DNA of 64,000 nt from Acinetobacter sp. A2 (GCF_012371325.1 NZ_JAAZQX010000003.1:1-64000); one strand, 5' to 3'; counted from the stretch's first letter, positions 1-11,317 are shown. The notes: generated by a model not told the origin, from the letters alone. Translations and numbers: made by a program.

Positions 1-152
1 CAAATATCTTGATTCAGCCCTTGCTGAACATGAAATTTCAGATACAATAGCCAACCTGTTAATAACTCATTTGGAACGAAGTAAGGCATTACAAGCGAAA
101 GCATCGAGCTTAAGCAATGTAACTAAGACCCGAACAAGTCCATAACAGTTGT
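1..152 (+). other. 23S-5S rRNA internal spacer (partial)
   Basis: This stretch lies directly upstream of 5S rRNA and has no convincing reading frame. Its position fits the spacer between 23S and 5S rRNA of an rrn operon. I do not see the typical 3' end of 23S, so that gene should lie just left of the window. Confidence 0.6.
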
Positions 153-267
153 GCTGGCGACAATAGCAAGAGTGAACCACCTGATCCCTTCCCGAACTCA
201 GAAGTGAAACCTCTTCGCGCTGATGGTAGTGTGGGGTTACCCATGTGAGAGTAAGTCATCGCCAGCT
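153..267 (+). rRNA. rrf: 5S ribosomal RNA
   Basis: The segment opens with GCTGGCGAC and closes with GTCATCGCCAGC, so its ends pair to form helix I. It holds the conserved core AGTGAACCACCTGATCCC and TCCCGAACTCAGAAGTGAAAC typical of gammaproteobacterial 5S rRNA. Length is about 115 nt, as expected. It is the last gene of an rrn operon on the plus strand and is followed by a strong terminator. Confidence 0.96.
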
Positions 268-277
268 CATTATTCAA

Positions 278-309
278 ACACCCTCAACTAACGTTGAGGG
301 TGTTTTTTT
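278..309 (+). terminator. rho-independent terminator of the rRNA operon
   Basis: An 11-bp perfect stem (278-288 with 293-303), a TAAC loop and a run of seven T (303-309) lie directly after 5S rRNA. It should end the rrn transcript and insulate rpoN. Confidence 0.9.
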
Positions 310-480
310 ATGCATAAAATAAAATGTTAAGAATAAAGACTACTAAAATATCCGTATTAAAAAATATTTATGATTTTAAATAAATCTATGTTATATCTTA
401 TAAAACGGCATAAAAATTGCTTATTAGAGCTTATTGGATTAAGTTGTTGAAAATCAATTATTTTAAAAGAGTAGTAAGAT

Positions 481-1935
481 ATGAAGTTATCGGTTGGACT
501 TAAAGTTGCAAACTCCTTGTCACTGACACCGCAGTTACAACAAGCCATTCGTTTGCTTCAACTTTCAAGCTTGGAGTTAGAACAAGAAGTTCAAATTCAA
601 TTGGATAGTAATCCTTTATTAGAAAAAATCGAAGAACAAAGCAGTATTGAAAGCTTATCAACACTCGAAGACCAAGAGCGAGATCAGAAAGATTTAACAA
701 AAGAACTAAATGCAGATCATTTGCCAAATGATTTGCCGGTAGATACGGATTGGGATGATGTGTATACCCACTTACCGACCAGTTTAGGGGCGGCAGAATA
801 TGAAGAGCGAGAGGATAATCGTCAAGGCCACTTAGGGCTAAAAGAACACATGCATACGCAAATTAATTTGTTGCATTTTTCGCAAGTTGAACAGTTAATT
901 GCATATTGTATTGTCGATGCTTTGGATGACAATGGTTTTTTGGATTGTGAAGTATCGGAAATTACTACATCGGTGCAGCATCTATTGGCATCTATGGACT
1001 ACGAAGATGAAGTGGAAGATGACGAAGTTCTAGTGGTGCTGAAACATATCCAGCGTTTAGATCCAATTGGGATTGGTTCACGGAATTTGGCTGAGTGTTT
1101 ATCTATTCAACTTGAAAGTTTGGCTATAGATGTGCCATACCGTCAGGAAGCGCTACAGTTAATGCAGCATTATGAGCTTTTAATCTCGAATGATTTGCCG
1201 AAACTACTGAAGCAAACAGGTTTGAACGCTACGCAGTTACAACATGCCGTGGCATTGTTGAAAACATTACAAGCACATCCTGGTACTGCATTTGAAGATC
1301 AGGATTCAGACTACCAAATTCCAGATGTGGTAGTTAGTAAAAAACAGGATCATTGGCATGTGCAACTCAATCCAGATGTTGTGCCTAAGCTTAGAATTAA
1401 TTCCTTTTATGCCAATATGATTAAACGCGCAGATCAAAGTGAAGATAATCAATATTTGCGTAATCAAATGCTAGATGCGAAAAACTTTATAAAAAGTGTT
1501 GATGAACGTCATAAAACCTTATTAAAGGTAGCGACTTGTATTGTGCAACATCAACGTGAATTCTTTGAAATTGGCGCAGAAGGCATGAAGCCTTTAATTT
1601 TACGTGACGTAGCTGATGAAGTTGAATTACATGAATCGACCGTTTCACGGGTAACGACCAATAAATATATGCTCACTCCACGTGGATTGTTTGAATTGAA
1701 ATATTTCTTTTCAAGTCATGTTGCGACCAGTTCTGGTGGAGAAGCATCTTCAACTGCGATTCGTGCAAAAATTAAAAAACTCGTCTCTGAGGAAAATCCG
1801 CGTAAGCCTTTGTCTGATAATACAATTGCAAATTTGCTGAAAGCCGAAGGTATTGATGTGGCGCGCAGAACGGTGGCGAAATATCGTGAGTCATTAAATA
1901 TTGCATCATCTTCTGAACGAAAAGTCTTGATCTAA
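481..1935 (+). CDS. rpoN: RNA polymerase sigma-54 factor RpoN
   Basis: Sigma-54 directs RNA polymerase to -24/-12 promoters and needs AAA+ activators for open-complex formation. The 484-residue protein has the expected order: a Gln/Leu-rich region I at the N-terminus (TPQLQQAIRLLQLS, about 16-29), a variable acidic linker (about 50-120), the core-binding region, an HTH region, and the RpoN box ARRTVAKYRE at about 461-470, which reads the -24 element. Length matches the family (about 480). It is followed by hpf, a common rpoN neighbour, but here it is preceded by an rRNA operon rather than lptB. It appears monocistronic, with its own terminator at 1960-1991. Confidence 0.97.
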   Translation: MKLSVGLKVANSLSLTPQLQQAIRLLQLSSLELEQEVQIQLDSNPLLEKIEEQSSIESLSTLEDQERDQKDLTKELNADHLPNDLPVDTDWDDVYTHLPTSLGAAEYEEREDNRQGHLGLKEHMHTQINLLHFSQVEQLIAYCIVDALDDNGFLDCEVSEITTSVQHLLASMDYEDEVEDDEVLVVLKHIQRLDPIGIGSRNLAECLSIQLESLAIDVPYRQEALQLMQHYELLISNDLPKLLKQTGLNATQLQHAVALLKTLQAHPGTAFEDQDSDYQIPDVVVSKKQDHWHVQLNPDVVPKLRINSFYANMIKRADQSEDNQYLRNQMLDAKNFIKSVDERHKTLLKVATCIVQHQREFFEIGAEGMKPLILRDVADEVELHESTVSRVTTNKYMLTPRGLFELKYFFSSHVATSSGGEASSTAIRAKIKKLVSEENPRKPLSDNTIANLLKAEGIDVARRTVAKYRESLNIASSSERKVLI

Positions 1936-1959
1936 TTTTTAAAATCGGTCTATTCTAAG

Positions 1960-1991
1960 GATTCATTATGACTAAATAATGAATCTTTTTT
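1960..1991 (+). terminator. terminator after rpoN
   Basis: A 10-bp perfect stem GATTCATTAT/ATAATGAATC (1960-1969, 1976-1985) with a 6-nt loop is followed by six T. It separates rpoN from hpf, so hpf probably has its own promoter. Confidence 0.85.
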
Positions 1992-2105
1992 CTTTGAAGG
2001 AATAGTTAGACATGATTTAAAGTGACCTCTACAGTGATCTGTTATTTGGCAATCAATCATGTGAACTATGCCTTCCTAATCCTAATGAAGGTGAGGGATA
2101 GAATT

Positions 2106-2438
2106 ATGCAAATAACAATTCGTGGACATCACTTAGCTATCACCCCTGCAATTGAAGAAAATATTCGACTTAAGTTTGCACAAATGACCAAACATCTCGA
2201 TCAGGTCAATAGTATGCAGGTGAAATTAAGTAAAGATCATCAAATCGATAAACATTCTAAAAAAGGCAGTGCCAATCATATTGCTGAAGCGATTATTCGC
2301 TTGCCCGGCACCGAGCTGTTTGCGCAAGCTTGTGCGGATGATATGTATACTTCTATTAAGATGATGACTGAAAAATTAAAACGCCAATTAGAGAAGCATC
2401 GGAAGATGCAACTGGACTACCAGCCTTTAGCGATTTAG
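2106..2438 (+). CDS. hpf: ribosome hibernation promoting factor HPF (RaiA/YhbH family)
   Basis: HPF binds the decoding centre of the 30S subunit in stationary phase and promotes inactive 100S ribosome dimers. The 110-residue product opens MQITIRGHHLAITPAIEE, typical of this fold, and continues with the beta-alpha-beta-beta-beta-alpha pattern and basic patches. It is a short-form HPF without the dimerization domain of long HPF. I chose ATG 2106 because a GTGAGGGA ribosome-binding site lies 7-15 bases upstream and the family begins here; an in-frame start at 2022 would add 28 unrelated residues. The rpoN-hpf adjacency is common in Proteobacteria. Confidence 0.92.
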   Translation: MQITIRGHHLAITPAIEENIRLKFAQMTKHLDQVNSMQVKLSKDHQIDKHSKKGSANHIAEAIIRLPGTELFAQACADDMYTSIKMMTEKLKRQLEKHRKMQLDYQPLAI

Positions 2439-2453
2439 CCTTAAGGTGGTTTT

Positions 2454-2482
2454 AAAAGAGGTTTTTGATAAACCTCTTTTTT
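2454..2482 (+). terminator. terminator after hpf
   Basis: Stem AAAAGAGGTTT/AAACCTCTTTT with a 5-nt loop, followed by a T run. Confidence 0.85.
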
Positions 2483-2576
2483 TATTGCGATAATGTATAC
2501 GATTAATGAATAATTTTTTCTATTTATAGTAAAATGACAGGTTTTTACACCGTTGGTCCTATAAGAGGTCTTTGTG

Positions 2577-4799
<2,223 letters not shown>

Positions 4800-4821
4800 T
4801 CACAAACAGTAAATCAATCTT

Positions 4822-4849
4822 AAAAACCGCCATTCAATGGCGGTTTTTT
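4822..4849 (+). terminator. terminator after hisG
   Basis: A 10-12 bp stem (AAAAACCGCCATT/AATGGCGGTTTTT) around a single-base or small loop with six T at 4844-4849. It closes the ibaG-murA-hisG unit. Confidence 0.9.
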
Positions 4850-4990
4850 CATGTTTGCCATTATTCTATTCTTGAATGATTTTGAACGTGAATTTCCATA
4901 AAACATGCTTGCTTCGCAATGCATAGATTCCCACAAAGCCCTTGAAACAAGGTAAACTAAAGTTTTCTATCTAACCTTGTGGGTAAATTG

Positions 4991-6283
4991 ATGCGACGTT
5001 TATCGACTCAAGATCAAAGCTTTAAACAAGCCTTTGCAGACTTGTTGGCTTTTGAAACTGTCAGTGATCCTGAACTTTTAAAAACTGTAGATCAAATCAT
5101 TGCTGATGTGCGTCAGCATGGCGATGCTCAGGTTCTTAAACTCACTCAACAGTTCGATCGACATCCAGCGCATCAGTTTTCAGAACTTGAGTTAAGTCAG
5201 GAACAACTCAAAGCTGCTTTTGATGGTCTGAGTATAGAAGTCCGTGAAGCTTTGGAATTGGCTGCGATACGTATTCGTGAGTTTCACCAAGCGCAAAAAC
5301 AAGACGGCTGGACTTATGTAGATGCCTTGGGCAATACGCTTGGACAAAAAGTGACTCCTTTGGATCGTGTAGGTATTTATGTACCAGGCGGTTTAGCGTC
5401 TTATCCATCTTCGGTGTTGATGAATGCAATACCTGCGCATGTGGCGGGTGTGCCTGAAATTATTATGGTTGTACCAGCACCGAATGGCGAGCTGAATCCA
5501 CTGGTTTTAGCAGCGGCTTATTTGGCAGGAGTCACCCGTGTCTTTACCATTGGTGGAGCGCAAGCCGTTGCAGCTTTGGCCTATGGAACAGAAAGCATTT
5601 CATCTGTAGATAAAATTACAGGGCCGGGTAACCGTTTTGTGGCAGCTGCGAAACGTGCTGTTTTTGGTCAAGTCGGTATTGATATGATTGCAGGACCATC
5701 TGAAATTTTGGTCTATGCTGAAGGGGAAAATAACCCTGAATGGTTGGCGATGGATTTATTGTCTCAAGCCGAGCATGATACCGTGGCGCAATCTATTTTT
5801 ATTACACCAGATGAACAGTTGCTGAATCAGGTAGAACAAGCGATTGAACAGCACTTGGCGAATTTGCCAAAAGCTGAAATTGCCCGTACTTCTATTGCAA
5901 ATCGTGGGGCATTGGTTTTAGTAAAAGATCGTCAGGAAGCGATTGAACTGATTAATCAGGTTGCGCCTGAACACTTAGAATTGTGTATGGATGAGCCACA
6001 AGTGATGGCTGAGGAAATCCGTCACGCAGGTGCAATCTTTATGGGGCGTTATACCCCTGAAGCGATTGGTGATTATTGTGCAGGGCCGAATCACGTTTTA
6101 CCAACCTCGGGTACAGCACGTTTTTCATCACCTCTTGGCGTGTATGATTTCCAAAAACGCTCAAGCTTGATTATGTGCTCGGTAGATGGGGTGAAATCTT
6201 TGGCGCGTACTGCTGATATTCTGGCGCAACAGGAAAACTTGGATGCGCATGCGAGATCAGCGCGTTATCGTTATCAACCATAA
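4991..6283 (+). CDS. hisD: histidinol dehydrogenase HisD
   Basis: HisD is the zinc-dependent NAD enzyme that oxidizes L-histidinol to L-histidine in the last two steps of the pathway. The product is 430 residues (E. coli 434). Recognizable blocks are [20 protein letters not shown], the [17 protein letters not shown] segment, [26 protein letters not shown], the zinc-site region [12 protein letters not shown], and APEHLEL plus [16 protein letters not shown] near the C-terminus. ATG 4991 was chosen because the family begins close to MRRLST; an in-frame GTG lies at 4979, inside what looks like the ribosome-binding segment. No strong promoter was identified in the 140-bp gap upstream. Confidence 0.96.
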   Translation: MRRLSTQDQSFKQAFADLLAFETVSDPELLKTVDQIIADVRQHGDAQVLKLTQQFDRHPAHQFSELELSQEQLKAAFDGLSIEVREALELAAIRIREFHQAQKQDGWTYVDALGNTLGQKVTPLDRVGIYVPGGLASYPSSVLMNAIPAHVAGVPEIIMVVPAPNGELNPLVLAAAYLAGVTRVFTIGGAQAVAALAYGTESISSVDKITGPGNRFVAAAKRAVFGQVGIDMIAGPSEILVYAEGENNPEWLAMDLLSQAEHDTVAQSIFITPDEQLLNQVEQAIEQHLANLPKAEIARTSIANRGALVLVKDRQEAIELINQVAPEHLELCMDEPQVMAEEIRHAGAIFMGRYTPEAIGDYCAGPNHVLPTSGTARFSSPLGVYDFQKRSSLIMCSVDGVKSLARTADILAQQENLDAHARSARYRYQP

Positions 6284-6291
6284 ATAAAAAG

Positions 6292-6450
6292 CCAACCTCC
6301 CCCTAACCCTCACTTGCGCTTCATTTTAAAGCAGTACTTTAAAACTTGCTCAGGAGAGGGAACTTACATTGAAAGAATTAGTTGTCCGCTAAAGCAATAT
6401 GTAGGTTATAGGAGATTCCTCTCCCTTTGGGAGAGGTTAGGAGAGGGGAA
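6292..6450. repeat. REP-like inverted repeat between hisD and hisC
   Basis: The gap between hisD and hisC is filled by a non-coding element. Its left end (about 6295-6310, CCTCCCCCTAACCCTC) and right end (about 6430-6448, GAGAGGTTAGGAGAGGGG) are imperfect inverted copies. Inside are a perfect 8-bp inverted repeat TTTTAAAG/CTTTAAAA (6324-6331, 6337-6344) and a CTCTCCCTTTGGGAGAG hairpin next to the right end. This CTCTCC(T)AACC composition is typical of dispersed repeats in many Gram-negative genomes. Copy number cannot be judged here. Confidence 0.6.
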
Positions 6451-6464
6451 ATAAGAGAATAAAG

Positions 6465-7556
6465 ATGTCAAATATCACCACAGAACAAATGCGATTTTGG
6501 AGCCCTGAAGTACGTGAGCTTGAGCCGTATGTACCGGGTGAGCAACCCAAAATCCAAAATTTATTAAAACTGAATACCAATGAAAATCCGTACCCACCCT
6601 CATCTAAAGTGGTGGAAGCGGTACAGCAGGTTTTAGAAAACTCGGCTGATGCACTGCGTTTATATCCTGACCCAGATGCAAGCGAGCTAAAGCAAGCTAT
6701 TGCCAAACAGCAACATGTGGCTGTTGAAAATGTCTTTGTGGGCAATGGTTCCGATGAGGTTCTTGCGCATATTTTTAAAGCATTTTTTGTTCAAGAGTTG
6801 CCGATACTTTATCCTGACATCACCTACAGTTTTTATCCTGTTTACAGCCAGTTCTTTGGGGTAAAAACCAAAGTGCTGCCGCTAAATGATGATTTTGAAA
6901 TTGTAGTCGCCGATTATAAGCAAGCCAATGGCGGTATTATTATTACCAATCCGAATGCACCGACCAGTATTGCTTTAGGTTTATCTGCCATTGAAGAAGT
7001 TTTGCAAGCCAATCCAAATTCTGTGGTGGTTATTGATGAAGCCTATGTCGATTTTGGTGCAGAATCTGCAGTGAAATTAGTGGAAAAGTACGACAATTTA
7101 GTCGTCTGTCAAACGACTTCTAAATCACGTTCTTTGGCGGGTTTACGTGTTGGATTTGCCATTGCACAGCCACATTTAATTGCCGCATTGGCAGCCGTAA
7201 AAAATAGTTTTAACTCTTATCCAATGGATCGTTTTGCGATAGCCGCTGCCGTAGCATCCTTTGAAGATCAGGCTTATTTTGAGGCACAATGCCACAAAGT
7301 AATTGCTAGCCGTGAGACATTGGTTGCAGATTTAACAGTATTGGGTTTTAAGATATTGCCATCAAGTGCCAACTTTATTTTCGCATCACATCCTGAACAT
7401 GATGCAGGTGAATTGGCTGCAGCATTACGTGAACGTGGCATTATTGTGCGTTATTTTAATAAGCCAAGAATCAACCAATATCTACGTATTACCATTGGTA
7501 CAGACCAACAAAATCAGCGCTTGGTCGACACCTTAAAACAAGATATTTTGGCTTAA
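6465..7556 (+). CDS. hisC: histidinol-phosphate aminotransferase HisC
   Basis: HisC is a PLP enzyme of aminotransferase fold type I that makes histidinol phosphate from imidazole-acetol phosphate and glutamate. The 363-residue protein has [11 protein letters not shown] near the N-terminus, the [13 protein letters not shown] substrate segment, FVGNGSDEV, the [10 protein letters not shown] and [11 protein letters not shown] motifs (PLP-ring aspartate), and the Schiff-base lysine in [12 protein letters not shown] (Lys220). A distal arginine lies near NQYLRITIG. It starts right after the repeat that separates it from hisD; both belong to the histidine pathway and probably share a transcript. Confidence 0.96.
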   Translation: MSNITTEQMRFWSPEVRELEPYVPGEQPKIQNLLKLNTNENPYPPSSKVVEAVQQVLENSADALRLYPDPDASELKQAIAKQQHVAVENVFVGNGSDEVLAHIFKAFFVQELPILYPDITYSFYPVYSQFFGVKTKVLPLNDDFEIVVADYKQANGGIIITNPNAPTSIALGLSAIEEVLQANPNSVVVIDEAYVDFGAESAVKLVEKYDNLVVCQTTSKSRSLAGLRVGFAIAQPHLIAALAAVKNSFNSYPMDRFAIAAAVASFEDQAYFEAQCHKVIASRETLVADLTVLGFKILPSSANFIFASHPEHDAGELAAALRERGIIVRYFNKPRINQYLRITIGTDQQNQRLVDTLKQDILA

Positions 7557-7575
7557 TTGCTTGCATTATAAAAAA

Positions 7576-7606
7576 CGAGTGGATCAAATCATCCACTCGC
7601 TTTTTT
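7576..7606. terminator. terminator after hisC, between convergent genes
   Basis: Stem CGAGTGGAT/ATCCACTCG with a 6-nt loop and six T on the plus strand. It lies between hisC (plus) and pabB (minus); upstream As make some bidirectional function possible. Confidence 0.88.
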
Positions 7607-7633
7607 GTGATTCAGCTTTTTAATTGAATTGTA

Positions 7634-8971
7634 TTATTTGTCAGGTGTGTACCATGTTTTGAGTAAGTCGAGCATTGCCGAAACTTTATCAAAACATTCC
7701 TGATATTCTGCCTCACAATCTGAAGCGATGGTAATTCCACCGCCCGCCCATAATGAAACATCCTGCTGATATTTTTGAATAGAACGAATGAGTATATTCC
7801 AAGAACCTGTGCCATCGGCATCAAAATAACCCATCGATCCACAATATGCGCCACGAGGCGCGCCTTCCAGTTCATCTATAATTTGCATGGCCCGAATTTT
7901 AGGGGCACCTGTAATTGAGCCACCGGGCAAGGCCGACATCAACACATTAAAAGGATTAATCTCAGCTTTTAAGGTTGCAGTAATCTCACTGACCATGTGG
8001 TGCACTTGATTAAAAGATTCAATATCAAATAATTTAGGTGTTTTTACGCTACCAGTTTCGGCATAAACACTTAAATCATTACGTAATAAATCCACAATCA
8101 TGACATTTTCAGCTTGATCTTTTTGGGACGTTTGTAATTGAAGTTTAGATTGCTGATCTAAAAGTGGATCATCATAGCGTGGTGTGGTACCTTTAATGGG
8201 CTTGGTGGTAATTTTCCGCTCTGCTTCAAATTCAATAAATAGCTCTGGTGAGCAGCTTAGAATTTCAAAATCATGGATGCGTAAATAACCTGCATAAGGC
8301 GCATTGGTCAGTTGCCAGAATTCTGCGGCAGTTGTTAAAAGCGGACCCTCAGCTTGGGCTGTAAACTCTTGTGTCAGATTGATTTGGTAGCAATCACCCG
8401 CCACGATATAGTCTTGTACACGCTTAAATGCCTGTTGATAGTCGGTGAAATCCCAGCGTGCCTGACAAGGCGTCATGAGATGGAAAGGCTTGGCGGGTGC
8501 TGTTTGAAGTATATGGTGTGCGATAAAATCATAAATTTCTGCAGCAGATTCATCTGAGCTATAAAAATACCAACCAGACGCTTCTTGTTGTAAATAACTT
8601 TTAAATTGACCTAAAAATAATGTGGGTTGCTGACGTGCCTGTAAATTAATGTGTTGTTGGGCGGCAGCATCATAACTGACAAAGCCCATCACACTACATA
8701 AAGCCGATGTATCTGTTGCTGATGGAGAAAGATATGCAGTTAAATCTAGTGTATTGGCACTACGGGCATATTGGTCTAATGCTGTTTTTTCATAGAATTC
8801 AAGCTGCTGATTTTGTTGAATACAATAAGTTTCTGCCAAAAAAGCAATCCGTGACTGTCCATTATTTTGCAAATAAATACTATGTGAAAGCCCAGCAAGT
8901 GCTTGCAAAATTCTTTCCGCTAAAAAACTGGCATCACATAATAATTTTTTAAAATGAATAGGATAGGACAT
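7634..8971 (-). CDS. pabB: aminodeoxychorismate synthase component I PabB
   Basis: PabB converts chorismate to 4-amino-4-deoxychorismate, using ammonia from a PabA glutaminase, in the 4-aminobenzoate branch of folate synthesis. The 445-residue protein has the chorismate-binding fold in its C-terminal half: YQINLTQEF, the PIKGTTPR loop with the lysine that distinguishes PabB, DLLRNDLSVYA, and PGGSITGAPKIRAMQII followed by RGAYCGSMGYF. The PIKGT lysine argues for PabB rather than TrpE, and the length fits PabB (about 450). PabA is not adjacent. Its start lies 250 bp from filA, which diverges from it. Confidence 0.92.
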   Translation of the reverse strand: MSYPIHFKKLLCDASFLAERILQALAGLSHSIYLQNNGQSRIAFLAETYCIQQNQQLEFYEKTALDQYARSANTLDLTAYLSPSATDTSALCSVMGFVSYDAAAQQHINLQARQQPTLFLGQFKSYLQQEASGWYFYSSDESAAEIYDFIAHHILQTAPAKPFHLMTPCQARWDFTDYQQAFKRVQDYIVAGDCYQINLTQEFTAQAEGPLLTTAAEFWQLTNAPYAGYLRIHDFEILSCSPELFIEFEAERKITTKPIKGTTPRYDDPLLDQQSKLQLQTSQKDQAENVMIVDLLRNDLSVYAETGSVKTPKLFDIESFNQVHHMVSEITATLKAEINPFNVLMSALPGGSITGAPKIRAMQIIDELEGAPRGAYCGSMGYFDADGTGSWNILIRSIQKYQQDVSLWAGGGITIASDCEAEYQECFDKVSAMLDLLKTWYTPDK

Positions 8972-9203
8972 AAAGCAGAATGGTTGAGAGATTAAAACTG
9001 CTATTTTACATGATTGCAGCAGATAAAAAGCAAATAACCGTTTGTCGGTAAGATGTGGATTGCGACCAACAGCAGTTGAACAAAAAATAACTCAGATATA
9101 CCTTTGTATGTGCAAACCGGCTACTCAAGGAATGTGTGTCAGTGTTGTCCTCATCAAATAAAAATACAATCACTGGCACTGAGTGGTAAAACCAAAAAAA
9201 TAA

Positions 9204-9219
9204 TACTCTCGGGAGAGTA
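9204..9219 (+). promoter_or_regulatory. small hairpin over the filA ribosome-binding site
   Basis: TACTCT (9204-9209) and AGAGTA (9214-9219) pair around a CGGG loop. The filA Shine-Dalgarno (GGGAGAG) lies in the loop and right arm, 6 bases or so before ATG 9225. The hairpin could limit ribosome access, or present GGA to a CsrA-type regulator. This is inference from base pairing only. Confidence 0.4.
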
Positions 9220-9224
9220 ACAAG

Positions 9225-10244
9225 ATGAAAAAATTTACTAAACTTGCTTTGGTATCATCAATCGCGTTAACGACAAATGCAATGGCAATGCAGGCAATGG
9301 ACGATACTGCATTAAGCGCAACTACTGGTCAAGATGGTTTAAGCATCGGGATTGGTATTTCTAAAATCGAAATCGAAAAACTTTTAATCCATGATAATGA
9401 TGGTTTGGCTGCAAAAGGTGCTGCTGGTGACCTAGGTTATGGTGGTACTGGAGATGCTGGTGCTATCGTAATTAAGGGCAATGGCGAAGGAAAAACAGCG
9501 AATCATGGTGTAGTGATTGAAGCTAATATGTCTGATTTAAGTAATCCGACAAAATATTTATTAGAATCTCATAATTTAGCAGATTTAGTCATTGATACAG
9601 ATGCTGGTAATACTGCTGATGGTGGTGCATTTATTAACGTAGCTGCTCAAGTAGCTGGGCTTGAAATTAATATTGGTGAAATTGGTGTCTCTGCATCGAA
9701 TGCTAAGCCAGTAGCAGGTGCTACGAGCATTCGTCGTGGTAATGATGATAAAAACTATAATGCAATTTTATCTGGCTTAACGTTAAAAACAGGTAAAATG
9801 GATGCCAATATTCAATTGGGTGCAGCGCCACAAGGTGCCATGATTAAACTTGATACCACAATGGTGGGTGGTTTAGAAATTGCAAACTTAGGTATTTTAG
9901 ATAACTCTACTAAAGAAGGTACTGGTGATGGTACTGTAGGTAATCGTGCAGCAGGTGAAATCTTTATTGAAAGTATTAAGTTTGCAGATGCTAATTCTAC
10001 GGACTTAACCTTAAAGCAAGATATTAGTGTGATAGGTAAGGAAGGTGCAAACAATGGCTATATTCAAATCATTAGCCATGGTGGTGCAAAAGATAATTAT
10101 GTACAAGGTATCCGTTTAGGCAGTAAGACTGCTGCTTCTATTGGTGATATGGAAGTTCAAGGCTTACAAACTTATTACGGTGGTAGTACATTGCAACCTG
10201 CTGGTTATACACAAGGTGCAAAAATCACCATTTCGGGTCACTAA
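9225..10244 (+). CDS. filA: FilA: exported Gly/Ala-rich protein, first gene of the fil cluster
   Basis: The 339-residue protein has a clear Sec signal peptide (basic MKKF, hydrophobic core, AMA cleavage region about 17-22). It continues with the motif LSATTGQDGLSIGIGISK, which I associate with the DUF6160-type secreted family. The rest is rich in Gly, Ala, Asn and Asp with alternating hydrophobic residues, suggesting a beta-rich extracellular or outer-membrane protein. There are no cysteines. It heads the cluster I recognise as filA-F, known from Acinetobacter annotation as putative pilus-assembly genes, but I see no pilin or usher features. A perfect terminator follows, so FilA is likely made in excess over downstream products. 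Confidence 0.7.
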   Translation: MKKFTKLALVSSIALTTNAMAMQAMDDTALSATTGQDGLSIGIGISKIEIEKLLIHDNDGLAAKGAAGDLGYGGTGDAGAIVIKGNGEGKTANHGVVIEANMSDLSNPTKYLLESHNLADLVIDTDAGNTADGGAFINVAAQVAGLEINIGEIGVSASNAKPVAGATSIRRGNDDKNYNAILSGLTLKTGKMDANIQLGAAPQGAMIKLDTTMVGGLEIANLGILDNSTKEGTGDGTVGNRAAGEIFIESIKFADANSTDLTLKQDISVIGKEGANNGYIQIISHGGAKDNYVQGIRLGSKTAASIGDMEVQGLQTYYGGSTLQPAGYTQGAKITISGH

Positions 10245-10260
10245 TTTAAACACTGAAAAA

Positions 10261-10286
10261 GCGCGTGAATTCACGCGCTTTTTTTT
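10261..10286 (+). terminator. intercistronic terminator between filA and filB
   Basis: A perfect 18-bp palindrome (GCGCGTGAATTCACGCGC, 10261-10278) followed by eight T. It lies inside the fil cluster and should reduce read-through from filA into filB-F. Confidence 0.88.
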
Positions 10287-10375
10287 ACAAATAAACTGAT
10301 GAGTTCGCAAAAAAATAAAGAAAGCACTGTTTTTTTTCTATAAAACGAGTATCTTTCTAAATACAAGGAAGTAGA

Positions 10376-10444
10376 GTGAAAACTCTAAAAATAAAAATAT
10401 TAGGCAGGTATTGCCGAGAACTAAAAAGTAAAAATATATGTTAG
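10376..10444 (+). CDS. possible 22-codon leader ORF, or displaced N-terminus of FilB
   Basis: A GTG codon at 10376 follows a good Shine-Dalgarno (AAGGAAG at 10365-10371). It opens a 22-residue basic peptide (VKTLKIKILGRYCRELKSKN and two more residues) that stops at 10442-10444, overlapping the filB ATG (10438) by 7 bases. The filB ATG itself has no clear ribosome-binding site. Either the leader couples translation to filB, or an AT-repeat length change (ATATATG) has split one longer FilB whose N-terminus would be this basic segment. The second reading would supply the positive n-region that FilB lacks. Confidence 0.35.
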   Translation: MKTLKIKILGRYCRELKSKNIC

Positions 10445-11271
10445 AGATCGCTTTGGGCTCGGCATTGATCTATTACGCTGCCACACAAGCCTTTGATTTA
10501 AAAGAACAGCATCCAGAAGCTGTGCACTATACAGAAACTTTGGATTCTAGAAATAATTCATTTACCCGTATGCATAGAGAACCTGTGCAAATTAAACCTG
10601 CTTTAGAAGATCAATTCCGTGGCATTGTACGCCAAGCCTATGACTATAGCTGTGGTTCTGCAGCGTTAACGACTTTGCTCAATGGTTATGTTGGCACACA
10701 ACTGAACGAACAACAGACCATGAGTGGTTTACTTCGTTATGGAGAGTATGAGCGAATTATCGAGCGTCGTAGTTTTTCATTGTTAGATATGAAGCGCTTT
10801 GTTGCTGCTTTGGGGCTAGAGAGTGGGGGGTATCGTGGTGAATTTGAAGATTTAGTCAAGCAAGGGCAGCCTGCAATCGTACCAATTTCTTATGCAGGTT
10901 TTAAACATTTTGTGGTGTATAAAGCCTATAAAAATGGGCGGGTTTATGTGGCTGACCCAGCTTTGGGCAATATTAGTTTTGATGAAGAACGATTTAAGGA
11001 CGTTTGGGAAAATAACACCCTGTTCTTAATTAATGTAGCACCTCAGCATCGACAAAATATGTTGGCATTACATGAAAAAGATTTACGTCATGTTGAGGAT
11101 GCTACTGTGAATCGCTATGCCTTTGTCGATATTCAATATCCACAATTTGCCATGGAAAAAATTGCAGATAAAGCATCGACTATACGTTTAGAGCGTAATT
11201 TAAATAAAGATTCTGAAAATTATGGACAGTATGAGCATCGCTATTTAAGACTCTACTACAAAAACAAATAA
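10438..11271 (+). CDS. filB: FilB: C39-family papain-like peptidase
   Basis: The 277-residue protein has a C39-type cysteine protease domain. The catalytic cysteine lies in YDYSCGSAALTTLLN (about residues 70-84), with FKHFVVYKAY supplying the histidine and YVADPALGN the aspartate. C39 domains usually cut double-glycine leaders in bacteriocin export, but stand-alone versions such as FapD of the Pseudomonas Fap system serve amyloid export. The N-terminus has a short hydrophobic stretch (about 2-16) without a basic n-region; see the leader ORF at 10376. It lies between filA and two outer-membrane barrel genes, which suggests it processes or licenses an exported Fil protein. The substrate is unknown. 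Confidence 0.78.
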   Translation: MLEIALGSALIYYAATQAFDLKEQHPEAVHYTETLDSRNNSFTRMHREPVQIKPALEDQFRGIVRQAYDYSCGSAALTTLLNGYVGTQLNEQQTMSGLLRYGEYERIIERRSFSLLDMKRFVAALGLESGGYRGEFEDLVKQGQPAIVPISYAGFKHFVVYKAYKNGRVYVADPALGNISFDEERFKDVWENNTLFLINVAPQHRQNMLALHEKDLRHVEDATVNRYAFVDIQYPQFAMEKIADKASTIRLERNLNKDSENYGQYEHRYLRLYYKNK

Positions 11272-11317
11272 TACATTGTTCACAACATACAAAAATAAAA
11301 AATGGAAGGGGTAAATC

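Noticed and set aside
9174..9190. TGGCAC resembling the -24 half of a sigma-54 promoter upstream of filA
   Set aside because: The -12 half is not TTGCA/TTGCT at the required spacing (GGTAA stands there), so it is not a sigma-54 site.
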